In this document: positions 19,704-27,897 of the stretch, in pieces
Numbering within the stretch: the first letter of the stretch is position 1
Layout of the letters: each line of letters starts with the position of its first letter
Source of the DNA: Streptomyces hyderabadensis
GTDB taxonomy: Bacteria; Actinomycetota; Actinomycetes; Streptomycetales; Streptomycetaceae
Assembly (NCBI RefSeq): GCF_020404845.1
Contig: NZ_JAIOJZ010000013.1
Span: forward strand, 96,399 to 160,398
DNA: 64,000 nt
Direction of reading: 5' to 3'
Program-made: the position numbers and the translations under genes
Notes under the pieces: model-generated
Databases searched by the model: none
What the model saw: the letters and a program-made list of their open reading frames with translations, nothing else
What the model was told of the DNA's origin: nothing

Positions 19704-20004
19704 GTCTCCATGGTGCGACTGCCGCCCCCCGACCGGCATCGGTCTACGGACCCAACCCCGCCCCGCCTCCACTACGACCCTGGAGGGAGCGCATCCCCCA
19801 GCGCGGATGACGTGATCCCCTAGGGGTCGCCCACGGGGCGGGGAAAAACGGTTGGCCCGTGCCGCGCCCGCTCCCCTACAATCTCCGCTCTTGCCCGCCT
19901 CCCCACGGAGCGCCGCCGACCGGACGGAAACCGGCCGGTTCCCCGCGCGCAAACCGCGCCCACCACACCGCAGGTCGTACCGCAGGTCATCCGGAGGCAC
20001 CCCC
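19704..20004. other. Divergent regulatory region before the HelD gene
   Basis: Contains a 10-bp palindrome CCCCTAGGGG (19817-19826), an A-run GGGGAAAAACGG, and the HelD promoter listed separately. No gene is seen. Confidence 0.5.
19852..19882 (+). promoter_or_regulatory. Promoter candidate for the HelD gene
   Basis: -35-like TTGGCC (19852-19857), 19-bp spacer, and -10 TACAAT (19877-19882), one of the best -10 hexamers in the window. It would give a leader of about 115 nt. Confidence 0.5.
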
Positions 20005-22050
20005 TTGTCCACGCCCGTCCACGACGACTCCCTCTCCAAAGAGCGCTCCCACCTCGCCGCGTCCCGTTCCGCGCTGCGCGCCATGCGCGAGGACGTGGAG
20101 TCCCTCGACATCACCGACGTGACGGCGAACTGGGTCAACGCCGCCGTCCTGGAGGCGCAGATCGAGCAGCGCATCAAGGCGCTCGCCGACCTCAGCGAGA
20201 CCCCGCTGTTCTTCGGCCGGCTCGACTACCTGCACGCCCCCGGCGCCGAGCAGGCCGAGGGCGGGGAGGGCGAGCGGTTCTACGTGGGGCGGCGGCACGT
20301 GCACGACGCGGACGGCGACCCGATGGTGATCGACTGGCGGGCGCCGGTCTCCCAGCCGTTCTACCGGGCGTCGAAGAAGGACCCGCAGGACGTCTCGCTG
20401 CGCCGCCGCTTCGGCTACACCGGCGGTGACCTGACCGCGTACGAGGACGAGCACCTGCTCGACCCGGCCGAGGCGGCGACCACCAGCAGGCTGCTCCAGC
20501 AGGAGATCGAGCGGCCCCGCGTCGGGCCGATGCGGGACATCGTGGCGACGATCCAGCCCGAGCAGGACGAGATCGTGCGCGCCGGGCTGGCAGGCTCGGT
20601 CTGCGTGCAGGGCGGCCCCGGCACCGGGAAGACCGCCGTCGGCCTGCACCGGGTGGCCTACCTCCTGTACGCGCACCGCGAGCGGCTGGCCCGCACCGGC
20701 ACGCTGGTCATCGGCCCCAACCGGTCCTTCCTGCACTACATCGAGCAGGTGCTCCCGGCGCTCGGCGAGCTGACGGTCCGCCAGGCCACCGTCGACGACC
20801 TGGTGGCCCACGTCGAGGTGCGCGGCACGGACGAGGCGGCGACGGCGGTGGTCAAGGGCGACGCCCGGATGGCGGAGGTGCTGCGCCGGGCCCTCTACTC
20901 CCACGTCACCCCGCCCGCCGAGGGCGTCGTCGTGGTGCGCGGCTCGCGCCGCTGGCGGGTGCCGGTGTACGAGCTGGAGGAGATCGTCCGCGAGCTGCTC
21001 GCCCGGGACATCCGCTACGGCGCCGCCCGCGAGGCGCTGCCGCAGCGGATCGCGCACGCCGTGCTGGTGCAGATGGAGCGGGCCGGCGAGGCGCCGGACG
21101 ACCGGGTGCAGAACGCGGTGGCGCGCAACGCGGCCGTGAAGGCGCTGGTGAAGTCGGTCTGGCCGCAGGTCGACCCGGCGAAGCTGGTGCTGCGGCTGCT
21201 CACCGACGCGGACTTCCTCGCCGAGCACGCCGCGGGGATCCTCACCGAGGAGGAGCAGAAGGCGGTGCTGTGGGCGAAGCCGGCCCGCTCGGTGAAGTCG
21301 GCCAGGTGGTCACCGGCCGACGCCGTGCTGATCGACGAGGCGACCGACCTGATCGAGCGCACCCACTCCCTCGGGCACGTGGTCCTCGACGAGGCGCAGG
21401 ACCTGTCCCCCATGCAGTACCGCGCGGTGGGCCGGCGCTGCACCACCGGCTCGGCGACCGTCCTCGGCGACCTGGCGCAGGGCACCACGCCGTGGGCGAC
21501 CCGGAGCTGGGCGGAGGCGCTGGGGCACCTGGGCAAGGGCGAGGCGGTGGTCGAGGAGCTGACCGCCGGTTTCCGTGTGCCGACGGACGTCATCGCGTAC
21601 GCGTCGCGACTGCTGCCGCACATCGCGCCGGGGCTGACGCCGGTGGCGTCGATCCGCGAGAACCCGGGCTTCTTCGACATCCGTACGGCCCCGGGCGGGG
21701 CGGCCGACGTGGTGGCGGCCTGCCGTGAGCTGCTGGAGCGGGAGGGTTCGGTCGGCCTGATCGCCGCGGACGCGCGGGTGCCTCAGCTGGCAAAGGCCCT
21801 GGCGGCGGCCGGGATCGGCCACGTGGGCCCCGGCGAGGAGACCACCCACGCCACCCGCCTCACCCTGGTCCCGGCCTCGCTGGCCAAGGGCCTGGAGTAC
21901 GACTACGTGGTCCTGGACGAGCCGCGGGCGGTGGTCGACGGCGAGCCGGACGAACGGACGGGACTGCGCCGCCTGTACGTGGCCCTGACCCGAGCGGTCT
22001 CGGGCCTCATCGTCACCCACGCGACGGACCTGCCGCCGCAGCTCACTTAG
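20005..22050 (+). CDS. HelD-family (UvrD-like) RNA polymerase-associated ATPase
   Basis: 681 residues, superfamily 1. The N-terminus (LSKERSHLAASRSALRAMREDVE...VNAAVLEAQIEQRIKAL) is the helical pair that HelD inserts into RNA polymerase. Walker A is GGPGTGKT (about 203-210); Walker B is VLDEAQDLSP with Asp near 462; the C-terminal motif is RRLYVALTRAVSGLIVTH. HelD proteins release stalled polymerase; some actinobacterial members (HelR) protect polymerase from rifamycins. Which subgroup this is cannot be decided here, and I saw no rifamycin-associated element upstream. TTG start chosen: GGAGG lies 7 nt upstream. Confidence 0.88.
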   Translation: MSTPVHDDSLSKERSHLAASRSALRAMREDVESLDITDVTANWVNAAVLEAQIEQRIKALADLSETPLFFGRLDYLHAPGAEQAEGGEGERFYVGRRHVHDADGDPMVIDWRAPVSQPFYRASKKDPQDVSLRRRFGYTGGDLTAYEDEHLLDPAEAATTSRLLQQEIERPRVGPMRDIVATIQPEQDEIVRAGLAGSVCVQGGPGTGKTAVGLHRVAYLLYAHRERLARTGTLVIGPNRSFLHYIEQVLPALGELTVRQATVDDLVAHVEVRGTDEAATAVVKGDARMAEVLRRALYSHVTPPAEGVVVVRGSRRWRVPVYELEEIVRELLARDIRYGAAREALPQRIAHAVLVQMERAGEAPDDRVQNAVARNAAVKALVKSVWPQVDPAKLVLRLLTDADFLAEHAAGILTEEEQKAVLWAKPARSVKSARWSPADAVLIDEATDLIERTHSLGHVVLDEAQDLSPMQYRAVGRRCTTGSATVLGDLAQGTTPWATRSWAEALGHLGKGEAVVEELTAGFRVPTDVIAYASRLLPHIAPGLTPVASIRENPGFFDIRTAPGGAADVVAACRELLEREGSVGLIAADARVPQLAKALAAAGIGHVGPGEETTHATRLTLVPASLAKGLEYDYVVLDEPRAVVDGEPDERTGLRRLYVALTRAVSGLIVTHATDLPPQLT

Positions 22051-22051
22051 T

Positions 22052-22151
22052 TGCGGGCAGTCGTGCGCTGAGGTACGTGCGGTGTCGCCGACCGGCGCTG
22101 GCGGGTGCCGCTGCGCCCACCCGTGCCGCCCCAGCGGCACGACTGCCCGCA
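22052..22151. repeat. 15-bp inverted repeat with nested hairpin (Streptomyces REP-like element, bidirectional terminator)
   Basis: Outer arms TGCGGGCAGTCGTGC (22052-22066) and its exact complement (22137-22151). A nested 9-bp stem, GTGCCGCTG (22105-22113) with CAGCGGCAC (22132-22140), shares four bases with the outer arm, so the two folds compete. It sits exactly between the stops of the convergent HelD and cutC genes. The GTGCCGC..GCGGCACGACTGCCCGC core is, from memory, a common dispersed Streptomyces sequence. Confidence 0.7.
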
Positions 22152-22164
22152 GCTGACAGGGCTG

Positions 22165-22854
22165 TTACTCCCCCAGAACCCGCCGCCACTCCAGCACCGC
22201 GTCCGCCGTCACCGGTCCCGCCCACCCGGAGGGCCTCGCCGCCCCGCCGATGTGGAACCCGTCGATCCCCGCGTCCAGCAGCCCCGGTACGTGGTCCAGC
22301 CGCAGCCCGCCGCCGACCAGCAGCTGCTGCTCGTACCCCGGCTCCCCCCGCCGCCGCGCCTCCGCGACCAGCACGGTCAGGCCGTCGTCCACGCCACCGG
22401 CCGCCCCGGCCGTCAGGTAGGTGTCCAGGCCCGGGAAGTCCGCGAGCTGCTTGCGCAGCGCGTCCCGGTTCGCGGCGCGGTCGATCGCGCGGTGGAAGGT
22501 CCACCGGCATCCGTCCAGCACCTCGGCGATCCGCTCCACCGCGCCGAGGTCCACGTCGCCCTCCGCGTCGAGGAACCCCAGCACGAACTGCGTGGCCCCG
22601 GCCTCCCGCATCTCGTCGGCGACGCGTGCCAGACGCTCGACGTCACCGGCGGCGAACCCGTCCGCGAGCCGCAGCATCACCCGTACGTCGATGTCGACGG
22701 CGGCACGGATCGCGGCGACGGTGGCGGCCGACGGGGTGAGTCCGTCGGCCGCCATGTCGGTGACCAGTTCGAGGCGATCCGCGCCTCCGGCCTGGGCGGC
22801 GACCGCGTCCTCGACGTCGAGGGCGATCACCTCCAGGACTGCACGCTTGCTCAT
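22165..22854 (-). CDS. cutC: CutC family protein
   Basis: 229 residues forming a TIM barrel. Family features: LEVIALDVEDAVAAQAGGADRLELVTDMAADGLTPS at the start, VRVMLRLADGF, FVLGFLDAEGDVD, the FHRAID motif near 120, and GGGLR and GFHIGG towards the end. CutC was linked to copper homeostasis in E. coli, but its catalytic role is unsettled. A DasR-like sequence lies in its upstream region, which could instead tie it to amino-sugar control. It converges with the HelD gene. Confidence 0.9.
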   Translation of the reverse strand: MSKRAVLEVIALDVEDAVAAQAGGADRLELVTDMAADGLTPSAATVAAIRAAVDIDVRVMLRLADGFAAGDVERLARVADEMREAGATQFVLGFLDAEGDVDLGAVERIAEVLDGCRWTFHRAIDRAANRDALRKQLADFPGLDTYLTAGAAGGVDDGLTVLVAEARRRGEPGYEQQLLVGGGLRLDHVPGLLDAGIDGFHIGGAARPSGWAGPVTADAVLEWRRVLGE

Positions 22855-22877
22855 GGGACCCCATTCGTCGGCCTGCT

Positions 22878-22893
22878 ACAGGTCTAGTCCAAT
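22878..22893 (-). promoter_or_regulatory. DasR-like (dre) site upstream of cutC
   Basis: ACAGGTCTAGTCCAAT on the plus strand matches the DasR consensus A(C/G)TGGTCTAGACCA(C/G)T at 13 of 16 positions. It is 24 bp before the cutC ATG. Other GntR-type regulators bind similar sequences. Confidence 0.4.
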
Positions 22894-22939
22894 CCAAGAC
22901 TACGCGCCCGACGGCAGGCCCGGGTCCCCGCGTCGCCGC

Positions 22940-23623
22940 TCAGCCGCCGAAGATGTTCAGCTCCTTCGCCTCCACCCCGGCCAGCTCGTACCCCGCCGCC
23001 CCGTCCAGGGGGCGGCCCGCGTAGAGCCGTACGAGGGTGGGGCCGTCGCCGATGTAGCGGCCCGGCGGCCGCTCACCGCTCGCCTCGCCCAGCTTCAGCG
23101 GCTCGTCCAGGTCGTCCAGGTCGGCGTGGAGCGGCACGTGACCGCGCGCCCGGGTGATCGTGCCGAGCAGCGTGAGCGCCTCCGGCAGCCCGCGCCCCGC
23201 GTACGCCCCAGGCTCGCCGAAGGCCACCCGTACGTCACCGCCGTGCACCCACTCGCCCAGTGCGACGGGGTCCAGCACCCCGCCCGCCCGGGCGATCACC
23301 GGGCCGGCCTCGGTCATGCCGCGTTCCAGTTCGTCGACGATCCGGGCGTTGCTCCAGTCGGCGCGTTCGGCGATGTCGCGGTCGTTGGACTCGGGCGAGA
23401 AGACGCCCTTCTCGAAGCGCTGCTCCACCACCCGGATCAGGGCGCTGGAGCAGTGCGCCAGCACGTCGCGCACCGTCCAGCCCGGACACGCGGCCACCGG
23501 CAGCGCGAAATCGGCGTCCGCGCGGGAGCGCAACAGGGGCACCAGCTCGTCGCGTTCGAGGGTCAGCAGCCGGCCGGGCCGTTCGGGGTCGCGTACGTCG
23601 TGCAGGTCTGCGGGAGTCGTCAT
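22940..23623 (-). CDS. Maleylpyruvate isomerase-family (mycothiol-dependent/DinB-like) protein
   Basis: 227 residues. The first 160 residues match the MDMPI N-terminal/DinB fold: LLTLERDELVPLL, then PVAACPGWTVRDVLAHCSSALIRVV with the metal-ligand His, and LGEWVHGGDVRVAFGEP with a second ligand His. A C-terminal MDMPI-C-like part holds YIGDGPTLVRLYAGRPLDGA. Probably a mycothiol-linked detoxifying enzyme; substrate unknown. It starts 9 bp after the TetR stop, so the two are almost certainly one operon. Confidence 0.82.
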   Translation of the reverse strand: MTTPADLHDVRDPERPGRLLTLERDELVPLLRSRADADFALPVAACPGWTVRDVLAHCSSALIRVVEQRFEKGVFSPESNDRDIAERADWSNARIVDELERGMTEAGPVIARAGGVLDPVALGEWVHGGDVRVAFGEPGAYAGRGLPEALTLLGTITRARGHVPLHADLDDLDEPLKLGEASGERPPGRYIGDGPTLVRLYAGRPLDGAAGYELAGVEAKELNIFGG

Positions 23624-23632
23624 GGCTCCACG

Positions 23633-24292
23633 TTAGGGCCCGAGCAGGCCTTCCAGTTCGGCCGCGTAGAGAAGAGCCGGGTCGAAACCCATACCGGTGA
23701 ACTGACCCGCCAGTTCCAGGGACAGGACGCCGTGCATCCGGGTCCAGAAGGACAGGGCCCGGCGCAGGGCGGCGGGGGACGCCGGGTGGTCGCGCGCCCA
23801 CTGCCGGTGGGTCTCCAGGTGGGTGTCGAACGCCTCGGCGGCGCCGTCCGGCGTCGGTTCGGACGGCAGCGCGGCACAGGCGTCGACGATGACCGTCATG
23901 ATCTCGGCGGCGATCTCGGTGATGTCGTCGGGCGCCCGGTAGCCGGGGACGGGGGTGCCGAAGATGAGGAAGTAGCGCTGCGGGTCCTCCAGGGCCCAGG
24001 TGCGCAGGGCGTGGGCGAGTCCGGCCAGGTCGGCACCGGCCTCGGCGGCGGCCCGGAAGGTGTCGGCCTGGCTGCGGTAGGCGTCCCGGATGAGTTCGGT
24101 GATCAGTTCGTCGCGGCCGTCGAAGTAGCGGTAGAGCGCGGGTCCGCTCATGCCCATCCGCTTGGAGATCGCGTTGAGGGAGAGCGCGGAGGCGCCCGCC
24201 GTGGCGATCTGCTCCCACGCGTGTTCCTTGATCTCCGCGCGCACCTGGGTGCGGTACCGCTCCCGCGGGGTGCTGGTGCGCGCCTCCGCCAT
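23633..24292 (-). CDS. TetR-family regulator of the adjacent MDMPI-family gene
   Basis: 219 residues. N-terminal helix-turn-helix ALSLNAISKRMGMSGPALYRYFDGRDELITELI (about 38-70), then a WHG/TetR_C-type ligand domain with RTWALEDPQRYFLIFGTP. The start is ATG 24292 with GAAAGG upstream. It is the first gene of a two-gene unit with the MDMPI-family protein, and divergent from the HD-domain gene; the shared 99-bp region has an operator-like repeat. Confidence 0.88.
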   Translation of the reverse strand: MAEARTSTPRERYRTQVRAEIKEHAWEQIATAGASALSLNAISKRMGMSGPALYRYFDGRDELITELIRDAYRSQADTFRAAAEAGADLAGLAHALRTWALEDPQRYFLIFGTPVPGYRAPDDITEIAAEIMTVIVDACAALPSEPTPDGAAEAFDTHLETHRQWARDHPASPAALRRALSFWTRMHGVLSLELAGQFTGMGFDPALLYAAELEGLLGP

Positions 24293-24344
24293 GGTCCGCC
24301 GCCGCCTTTCGGGTCCGCCCGGCCCGCCCGCCGGGAAAGTATGC

Positions 24345-24359
24345 ACTTCAGTTAGAAGT
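24345..24359. promoter_or_regulatory. Candidate TetR operator
   Basis: ACTTC-AGTTA-GAAGT, a perfect 5-bp-arm inverted repeat in the AT-rich divergent region between the TetR and HD-domain genes. It is placed to control both directions. Confidence 0.45.
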
Positions 24360-24391
24360 TATCACGAACATTATCTGGGAGAATGCGCCCC

Positions 24392-25075
24392 ATGGCCGAC
24401 CTCGACGCCCTGCGCTCCCGCTTCGTCCGCACCCTGGCGGGAGCCACCGCCCCGGGTGCCGCGCCCGGAACCGCCGCCCCCGGCCCCGACCCCGCACTGT
24501 ACGCCGACGACCTGCTGACCCGCTGGCAGGAGCCCCAGCGGCGCTACCACACCCTGGCGCACCTCACGGCGGTCCTGGACCACGTCGACGTCCTGGCCGA
24601 GCACGCCGACGACGTGGACGTGGTGCGCCTCGCCGCGTGGTTCCACGACGCGGTCTACCGGCCGGACCGGTCCGAGAACGAGGAGCGCTCGGCCCGGCTC
24701 GCCGAACGCGCCCTGCCCGAGGCCGGGGTGTCGGCGGCGAAGACCGCCGAGGTGGCCCGGCTGGTGCGGCTCACCGTCACGCACGCCCCGGCCGAGGACG
24801 ACCGCGACGGGCAGGTGCTGTGCGACGCGGACCTGGCGGTGCTCGCCTCGCCGCCGTCGGCGTACGCGGCGTACACGGCGGCCGTCCGCGAGGAGTACCA
24901 CTTCGTGCCGAACGAGGCCTTCCGCGAGGGCCGGTCCGCGATCCTGCGCCAACTTCTGGACCTGCCCACCCTGTTCCACACCCCGCACGGACGACGGGAG
25001 TGGGAGGCGACCGCCCGCCACAACCTCACCGGCGAACTGGAAATGCTGTCGCTCCCCGACACCCCGGACGTCTAG
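24392..25075 (+). CDS. HD-superfamily metal-dependent hydrolase
   Basis: 227 residues. The HD signature is visible: RRYHTLAHLTAVLDHV (first His), LAAWFHDAVYRPDRSENEERSA (the HD pair) and VLCDADLAVLAS (distal Asp). These are the metal ligands of predicted HD phosphohydrolases. Substrate unknown. ATG 24392 is preferred over ATG 24383 because the GGGAGA ribosome site directly abuts 24383. The gene ends 10 bp before the MDMPI-GNAT fusion gene. Confidence 0.82.
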   Translation: MADLDALRSRFVRTLAGATAPGAAPGTAAPGPDPALYADDLLTRWQEPQRRYHTLAHLTAVLDHVDVLAEHADDVDVVRLAAWFHDAVYRPDRSENEERSARLAERALPEAGVSAAKTAEVARLVRLTVTHAPAEDDRDGQVLCDADLAVLASPPSAYAAYTAAVREEYHFVPNEAFREGRSAILRQLLDLPTLFHTPHGRREWEATARHNLTGELEMLSLPDTPDV

Positions 25076-25078
25076 CCT
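25073..25078 (+). promoter_or_regulatory. -10 box of a leaderless promoter (MDMPI-GNAT fusion)
   Basis: TAGCCT, 7 nt before the ATG at 25086; it overlaps the TAG stop of the preceding gene. Confidence 0.4.
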
Positions 25079-25085
25079 GCCCGGC

Positions 25086-26201
25086 ATGCGGACATTGGGC
25101 GGGGAACAGGTGGAAGAGGCCGTGGCGGACGCCGTCGCGCTGCTGCGGACGGCGACGGACCGGGACTGGGAGGCGGCACGGGCCGGACGGCTGGAGTGGA
25201 GCTGCCGCTACACGGCGGAGCACATCGCGGGCGACCTCATCGCCTACGCCGGCCAGCTCGCCGGACGCGCCACCGAGGCGTACGTGCCTTTCGAGATCAC
25301 CTTGGACGGCACCGACGACGGCTTGGATCCCGCCGACAACGAGGGCGTCCTCCACGTCGTCGAGACGACCGGCGCGCTGCTCGCCGCCACCCTCCGCACC
25401 ACCCCGCGCGAAGTCCGGGCCTTCCACCCGTACCCCTTCCGCAGCGCGGACCGCGAGGGCTTCGCCGCGATGGGGATCACCGAGGTGTTCCTGCACACGC
25501 ACGACATCGCCGAAGGGCTCGGGCTGGCCTACGAACCGCCCGCCGAGCGGTGCGCGGACCTCCTCGCCCGGCTCTTCCCGCACGTGAGGCCCGACACCGA
25601 CCCCTGGCGCACCCTGCTGTGGGCCACCGGCCGCGGCGACCTGCCCGGCCGGGCCCCGGTCACCGAGTGGCGCTGGCGCAACAACCTGGTGATCCCGGCC
25701 GGACGGCTCACCCTCCAGGGCGTCACGCCCGCCGCCGCCATGGACCTCGCCGCGGGCGGCGACGGCGGCTTCGCATGGGCCGGGGGCGAGCCCTACCAGG
25801 GCACCCGAGACGCCGCCGGAATGCTGGTGAAGGCCTACGAGACGGGGGTCCACCGCCCGGTGTGGGGGGTCTTCGTCCTGGTCCGGCGCGAGGACGGCCG
25901 CGCGGTCGGCGGCATCGGCTTCCACGGGGTGCCGGACGAGAAGGGCCGGGTGGAGATCGGCTACGACCTGGTCGAGGCGGCCCGGGGCCACGGCTACGCG
26001 ACCGAGGGGCTGCGCGCGCTGTCCGGGTGGGCGCTGGGGCGGGAGGCGGTCACGTCCGTGCGCGCGACGACCGAGCCGGAGAACACCGCGTCGCAGGCCG
26101 TCATCGCCCGTGCCGGGTTCACCCGGATCGCCGGGGACGAAGCGGAGGGCGAGGCGGGCGCGGAGGGCGCCGGGCAGTTCGTCTACGAGCTGCGCCGCTG
26201 A
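25086..26201 (+). CDS. MDMPI-like domain fused to GNAT acetyltransferase
   Basis: 371 residues in two parts. Residues 1-190 are DinB/MDMPI-like (VEEAVADAVALLRTATDRDWEAA, RYTAEHIAGDLIAYAGQLAGR, FLHTHDIAEGLGL), with His residues at the expected metal positions. Residues about 200-371 are a GNAT domain of the RimJ/RimL type: WRWRNNLVIPAGRLTLQGVTP, GIGFHGVPDEKGRVEIGYDLVEAARGHGYATEGLRALSGWAL (acetyl-CoA loop RGHGYATEG), and ENTASQAVIARAGF. A thiol-linked enzyme joined to an acetyltransferase is unusual. It overlaps the convergent DUF4031 gene by 19 bp. Confidence 0.82.
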   Translation: MRTLGGEQVEEAVADAVALLRTATDRDWEAARAGRLEWSCRYTAEHIAGDLIAYAGQLAGRATEAYVPFEITLDGTDDGLDPADNEGVLHVVETTGALLAATLRTTPREVRAFHPYPFRSADREGFAAMGITEVFLHTHDIAEGLGLAYEPPAERCADLLARLFPHVRPDTDPWRTLLWATGRGDLPGRAPVTEWRWRNNLVIPAGRLTLQGVTPAAAMDLAAGGDGGFAWAGGEPYQGTRDAAGMLVKAYETGVHRPVWGVFVLVRREDGRAVGGIGFHGVPDEKGRVEIGYDLVEAARGHGYATEGLRALSGWALGREAVTSVRATTEPENTASQAVIARAGFTRIAGDEAEGEAGAEGAGQFVYELRR

Positions 26202-26485
26202 GCACCCGGGGCGGCGGCGGACCGGGAGGCCCCCTTGCGGCGGCGCAGTCCCGCCGCGTGCAGCAGCCGCACCACCTCGCGGCTGCTGACCTCCAGCGCC
26301 CCGGCGGACACCGCGTCGGCGTACCGGTGGGCGGGCAGGTCGTAGTGGTCGCGTTCGAAGGCGCGGCGCGGCACGCCCAGGGCCTCGGCGAAGGCGTGCA
26401 GTTCGGCGTAGGAGACGTCGCTGACCAGGTGGGACCAGAGCCGGCCGTGGCCCGGCCAGGTCGGCGGGTCGATGTAGAGCGTCAC
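26183..26485 (-). CDS. DUF4031 domain protein
   Basis: 100 residues. The DUF4031 hallmark is clear: VTLYIDPPTWPGHGRLWSHLVSD at the start, then LHAFAEALGVPRRAFERDHYDLPAHRY. Function unknown. GTG 26485 is the likely start, with GAGGA 8 nt upstream. It lies 10 bp downstream of the next gene on the same strand, so they are probably cotranscribed. Confidence 0.82.
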   Translation of the reverse strand: MTLYIDPPTWPGHGRLWSHLVSDVSYAELHAFAEALGVPRRAFERDHYDLPAHRYADAVSAGALEVSSREVVRLLHAAGLRRRKGASRSAAAPGAQRRSS

Positions 26486-26495
26486 CGGTGGGTCC

Positions 26496-26873
26496 TCACG
26501 GGGCACCGCCGGTGGCCGCGCCCAGCGAGCCGACCGCCGCGACCTTCACGCCCGCCTTGCCGCACACCCAGTGCGGGTCGGGCCCCAGCTCCGGCTCGAC
26601 GTCCAGCGCGTGCGGGTCGCCGGAGCCGCACACCGGGCACAGCGGCCAGCGGCCGTACCGCTCCAGCAGGGCGTCCTGCACGTCCTGCGCGACCAGCCCG
26701 GCCACGAACTCCGCGCCCTCCGGCCACTGCTCGACCCACCAGCGCCGCTGCGCGACGGACTCCTCGACCAGCGAGACCACGTCCGGTTCGGCGACCTCGC
26801 CCGCCACCAGGTCGGCGAGCACGAGGGCGCGTGCGGCGTGCAGCGCCTGCTCCAGGGGGCTGATGGGGTTCAT
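26496..26873 (-). CDS. Small protein with zinc-ribbon-like cysteines
   Basis: 125 residues starting MNPISPLEQALHAARALVLADLVAGE. Helical first half; the second half has CPVCGSGDPHALDVEPELGPDPHWVC, two Cys pairs suited to bind zinc (only three Cys visible, with a His). No family recognised. Upstream is divergent with the RpiR gene; downstream is DUF4031. Confidence 0.65.
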   Translation of the reverse strand: MNPISPLEQALHAARALVLADLVAGEVAEPDVVSLVEESVAQRRWWVEQWPEGAEFVAGLVAQDVQDALLERYGRWPLCPVCGSGDPHALDVEPELGPDPHWVCGKAGVKVAAVGSLGAATGGAP

Positions 26874-26892
26874 GCACCCATTGTGCGCACTC

Positions 26893-26922
26893 TTGACCCG
26901 CGGACCGAAACGAAAATATCTT
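26893..26922 (+). promoter_or_regulatory. Complete promoter giving a leaderless rpiR message
   Basis: -35 TTGACC (26893-26898), 18-bp spacer, -10 TATCTT (26917-26922); the GTG start follows after 6 nt. GAAA..TTTC half-repeats around 26912-26924 and GAAACTTTC at 26947-26955 could be RpiR operators. Confidence 0.6.
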
Positions 26923-26928
26923 TCATGA

Positions 26929-27891
26929 GTGACCGATGAAGTGAAGGAAACTTTCGCCCACGTCCCCGGGGGCCGCCGCGCCACCGGCGGCGGAAGCGCA
27001 CCGCCCGCGCCCGCCGCCCTCGCGGCCAAGGTCCGCACCCTGGCCCCGTCGATGACCCGGTCCATGCAGCGGGTCGCCGAGGCCGTCGCGGGCGACCCGG
27101 CCGGCTGCGCCGCCCTCACGGTCACCGGCCTGGCCGAGCTGACCGGCACCAGCGAGGCGACCGTCGTACGCACCGCCCGGCTGCTCGGCTACCCCGGCTA
27201 CCGGGACCTGCGCCTCGCCCTCGCCGGGCTGGCCGCCCAGCAGCAGTCCGGCCGCGCGCCCGCCATCACCACCGACATCGCGGTCGACGACCCGATCGCC
27301 GACGTGGTCGCCAAGCTGGCCTACGACGAGCAGCAGACCCTCGCGGACACGGCCGCCGGTCTGGACACCGTCCAGCTCGGCGCGGCCGTCGCCGCACTGG
27401 CCGCCGCCCGGCGCACCGACGTGTACGGCATCGGCGCCTCCAACCTGGTCGCCCAGGATCTCACCCAGAAGATGCTGCGCATAGGGCTCATAGCCCACGC
27501 GCCGGGCGACCCGCACCTCGCCGTCACCAACGCGGTGCAGCTGCGCGCGGGTGACGTGGCCGTGGCGATCACGCACTCCGGCTCGACCGGGGACGTCATC
27601 GAACCGCTGCGGGTCGCCTTCGAGCGCGGCGCGACGACCATCGCCGTCACCGGGCGCCCCGACAGCTCCGTCACCCAGTACGCCGACCACGTGCTGACCA
27701 CGTCCACCGCCCGGGAGAGCGAGCTGCGGCCGGCGGCGATGTCGTCCCGGACCAGCCAGCTGCTGGTGGTGGACTGCCTGTTCGTGGGGGTGGCGCAGCG
27801 GATCTACGAGTCGGCTGCGCCGGCCTTGGCGGCGTCGTACGAGGCGTTGGCGCATCGGCACGGGGCGCTCCGCGCGGATCGCGGCAGGTGA
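26929..27891 (+). CDS. MurR/RpiR-family transcriptional regulator
   Basis: 320 residues. An N-terminal RpiR helix-turn-helix (SMQRVAEAVAGDPAGCAALTVTGLAELTGTSEATVVRTARLLGYPGYRDLRLAL, about 44-95) is followed by a SIS sugar-phosphate domain (YGIGASNLVAQDL, AITHSGSTGDVIEPL, TGRPDSSVTQYADHVL). It likely senses MurNAc-6-phosphate or a related ligand and controls murQ, which follows 109 bp downstream. GTG start, predicted leaderless. Confidence 0.9.
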   Translation: MTDEVKETFAHVPGGRRATGGGSAPPAPAALAAKVRTLAPSMTRSMQRVAEAVAGDPAGCAALTVTGLAELTGTSEATVVRTARLLGYPGYRDLRLALAGLAAQQQSGRAPAITTDIAVDDPIADVVAKLAYDEQQTLADTAAGLDTVQLGAAVAALAAARRTDVYGIGASNLVAQDLTQKMLRIGLIAHAPGDPHLAVTNAVQLRAGDVAVAITHSGSTGDVIEPLRVAFERGATTIAVTGRPDSSVTQYADHVLTTSTARESELRPAAMSSRTSQLLVVDCLFVGVAQRIYESAAPALAASYEALAHRHGALRADRGR

Positions 27892-27897
27892 TCGCCG

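Noticed and set aside
19704..20004. Rifamycin-associated element before the HelD gene
   Set aside because: No long inverted repeat of the expected kind is visible; only a 10-bp CCCCTAGGGG palindrome. HelR identity therefore not claimed.
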